Origin: an uncultured Clostridia bacterium
GTDB lineage: Bacteria > Bacillota > Clostridia > Christensenellales > Aristaeellaceae
Length of the DNA stretch: 20,949 bases
NCBI GenBank assembly: GCA_937907055.1
Contig: CALCTW010000112.1
Location: 1-20,949, forward strand
Direction of reading: 5' to 3'
In this document: positions 19,488-20,949 of the stretch, in pieces
Numbering within the stretch: the first letter of the stretch is position 1
How the letters are laid out: the number at the start of each line of letters is the position of its first letter
Notes under the pieces: generated by a model
What the model was told of the DNA's origin: nothing
The model's input: only the letters and a program-made list of their open reading frames with translations
Databases searched by the model: none
Translations under genes and position numbers: made by a program

Positions 19488-20786
19488 ATGAATTACAACA
19501 AGAAGACTGTCGAAGACATCAATGTGACCGGCAAGAAGGTCCTTGTCCGTGTCGACTTCAACGTCCCCATGAAGGATGGCAAGATCACCGACGAAAACCG
19601 TATCAACGGCGCGCTGCCCACCATCAAGTACCTGATCGCTCAGGGCGCGAAGGTCACTCTGTGCAGCCACATGGGCAAGCCTCACAATATCTTCAACGAA
19701 AAGATCAAGCTGAACAAGAAGGAAGTGGCCAAGATCGCCGCTCTGCCTGAGGATCAGCAGGAAGCCGCCACCGCCGCCGCTCTCGAAGCCGCCAAGGGCG
19801 ATGCCACCAAGCTCTCTCTGGCTCCCGTTGCCGCCCGTCTGAGCGAACTGCTGGGTCAGGAAGTCAAGATGGCCAAGGATGTCATCGGTCCCGATGCTCA
19901 GGCGATCGTTGCTTCCCTGAAGGACGGCGAAGTTGCTCTGCTTGAAAACCTGCGTTTCCATGCTGAGGAAGAAAAGAATGATCCCGCCTACGCTGAGAAG
20001 CTGGCTGCCTACGGCGAAGTGTTCGTGAACGACGCGTTCGGTACCGCTCACCGCGCTCATGCTTCCACCGAGGGTGTTACCCACTACCTGCCCGCTGTTG
20101 CCGGCTACCTCATCGAGAAGGAACTGCGCATCATGGGCGGCGCTCTGGAAGCTCCCGAGCGTCCTTTCCTGGCCATCCTGGGCGGCGCCAAGGTCTCCGA
20201 TAAGATCGGCGTTATCAACAACCTGCTCACCAAGGTCGATGTTCTGATCATCGGCGGCGGTATGGCTTACACCTTCCAGAAGGCCATGGGCGGTCACATC
20301 GGCAACAGCCTCTGCGAGGATGACAAGATGGATCTGGCCAAGGAACTGCTGGCCAAGGCTGCTTACATGGGTAAGCGCATCGTGCTGCCCGTGGATAACG
20401 AGGCCGGCAACAAGTTCTCCAACGACTGCCTGCACATCACCGTGCACTCTCAGGAGATCCCCGAGGGCTTCGAGGGCATGGATATCGGCCCTGTTACCCG
20501 TCAGCTGTTCGTCAACGAAGTGAACCGCGCTCACACCATCATCTGGAACGGCCCCATGGGCGTTTCCGAGTTCCCCGTCTTCGCTGAGGGCACCCGTGCC
20601 GTGGCCAGCGCTGTTGCTGCCAACCCCGGCATCACCATCATCGGCGGCGGTGACTCTGCTGCGGCTGTGACCAACCTGGGCTTCGGCGATAAGGTCACTC
20701 ACGTGTCCACCGGCGGCGGCGCTTCTCTGGAATTCCTCGAGGGCATCGAGCTTCCCGGTATCGCTGCGCTGGCCGATAAGGAATAA
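19488..20786 (+). CDS. pgk: Phosphoglycerate kinase
   Basis: PGK makes ATP from 1,3-bisphosphoglycerate in glycolysis. The start at ATG 19488 (M-N-Y-N-K-K-T-V-E-D) has AAGGAG 10 bases upstream; an earlier in-frame ATG at 19461 has none. Motifs are VLVRVDFNVPM, LCSHMGKP, LLENLRFHAEEE, FVNDAFGTAHRAHAS, LGGAKVSDKIGVI, and GGGDSAAAV with VSTGGGASLEFLEG at the C-terminus. The length is 432 residues, longer than the usual 390-400. The excess is a charged/Ala-rich insertion after SHMGKP (about residues 69-105; HNIFNEKIKLNKKEVAKIAA onward) before SLAPVAARL. Strong codon bias indicates high expression. It lies between cggR and tpiA. Confidence 0.97.
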   Translation: MNYNKKTVEDINVTGKKVLVRVDFNVPMKDGKITDENRINGALPTIKYLIAQGAKVTLCSHMGKPHNIFNEKIKLNKKEVAKIAALPEDQQEAATAAALEAAKGDATKLSLAPVAARLSELLGQEVKMAKDVIGPDAQAIVASLKDGEVALLENLRFHAEEEKNDPAYAEKLAAYGEVFVNDAFGTAHRAHASTEGVTHYLPAVAGYLIEKELRIMGGALEAPERPFLAILGGAKVSDKIGVINNLLTKVDVLIIGGGMAYTFQKAMGGHIGNSLCEDDKMDLAKELLAKAAYMGKRIVLPVDNEAGNKFSNDCLHITVHSQEIPEGFEGMDIGPVTRQLFVNEVNRAHTIIWNGPMGVSEFPVFAEGTRAVASAVAANPGITIIGGGDSAAAVTNLGFGDKVTHVSTGGGASLEFLEGIELPGIAALADKE

Positions 20787-20811
20787 TCGCTCCTTTTCCG
20801 TCAGATTTCTT

Positions 20812-20851
20812 CCGGCGGTGTCTGCGTTTTGCCGGCACCGCCGGTTTCATT
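20812..20851 (+). other. Strong stem-loop between pgk and tpiA
   Basis: CCGGCGGTG (20812-20820) and CACCGCCGG (20836-20844) form a perfect 9-bp stem with a 15-base loop, followed by TTTCATT. The T run is poor, so it may be a leaky terminator that lowers tpiA expression, or an mRNA processing or stability element. Confidence 0.6.
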
Positions 20852-20879
20852 CAAATAAATGATAAAGAGGTAGATCATT

Positions 20880-20949
20880 ATGCGTACTCCCATCATTGCC
20901 GGAAACTGGAAAATGAACATGCTTGCTTCTCAGGTTAAGCCCTTCATGG
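20880..20949 (+). CDS. tpiA: Triosephosphate isomerase, N-terminal fragment (runs off the window)
   Basis: Only the first 23 codons are present: M-R-T-P-I-I-A-G-N-W-K-M-N-M-L-A. The AGNWKMN segment, with the catalytic Asn and Lys, is diagnostic of TpiA, which interconverts dihydroxyacetone phosphate and glyceraldehyde 3-phosphate. AAAGAGG lies 9 bases before the ATG. Position after pgk agrees. Confidence 0.93.
   Translation, partial: MRTPIIAGNWKMNMLASQVKPFM

Overview
The window is a stretch of bacterial chromosome that looks like an anaerobic, probably gut-associated member of the Bacillota (Clostridia). Reasons: strong AGGAGG-type ribosome binding sites before nearly every gene, a CggR-type glycolytic repressor next to pgk and tpiA, an argCJBD cluster preceded by an ArgR/AhrC-like ARG box, an ATP-type PEP carboxykinase, and moderately GC-rich coding sequence with one clearly AT-rich patch. 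No rRNA, tRNA, CRISPR array, IS element or phage gene was seen. Genus and species cannot be told by eye.

Layout, left to right. (1) 1-1010: the 3' part of pckA, ending at a strong terminator. (2) About 1090-2045: an AT-rich patch with two divergent genes, a small membrane protein (MFDNIG family) and an XRE repressor. They share a 156-bp spacer with two TATACC-N5-GGTATA operators, whose outer arms overlap both extended -10 promoter elements. (3) 2095-5700: a PAP2 phosphatase, a MATE exporter, a small secreted protein and a YfcE-type phosphodiesterase. (4) 5812-10256: ARG box, promoter and argC-argJ-argB-argD, a cyclic ornithine pathway operon. (5) 10276-13213: three different HAD hydrolases around rlmH. 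(6) 13233-14775: a lipoprotein with four peptidoglycan-binding repeats. (7) 14825-16090: a zinc-ribbon protein of unknown function and a GNAT acetyltransferase. (8) 16101-17964: a second MFDNIG-family membrane protein and a DRE-TIM aldolase, both on the minus strand. (9) 18291-20949: cggR with its promoter and a tandem operator-like repeat, then pgk and the start of tpiA, without gapA.

The most unusual signal concerns the amber codon. Of the 21 other genes whose stop lies in the window, 7 end in TAA, 14 in TGA and none in TAG. The only two TAG codons that matter sit inside what look like longer reading frames. One lies at codon 6 of the MATE gene, after a start with a Shine-Dalgarno sequence and before the in-frame MATE body. 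The other is followed by 34 coding-like codons that end in TAA just before a bidirectional terminator. This fits TAG being read as an amino acid (glutamine is a simple guess, since CAG is one base away), occasional suppression, or two independent lesions. It is a hypothesis, testable by looking at the whole genome and its tRNAs.
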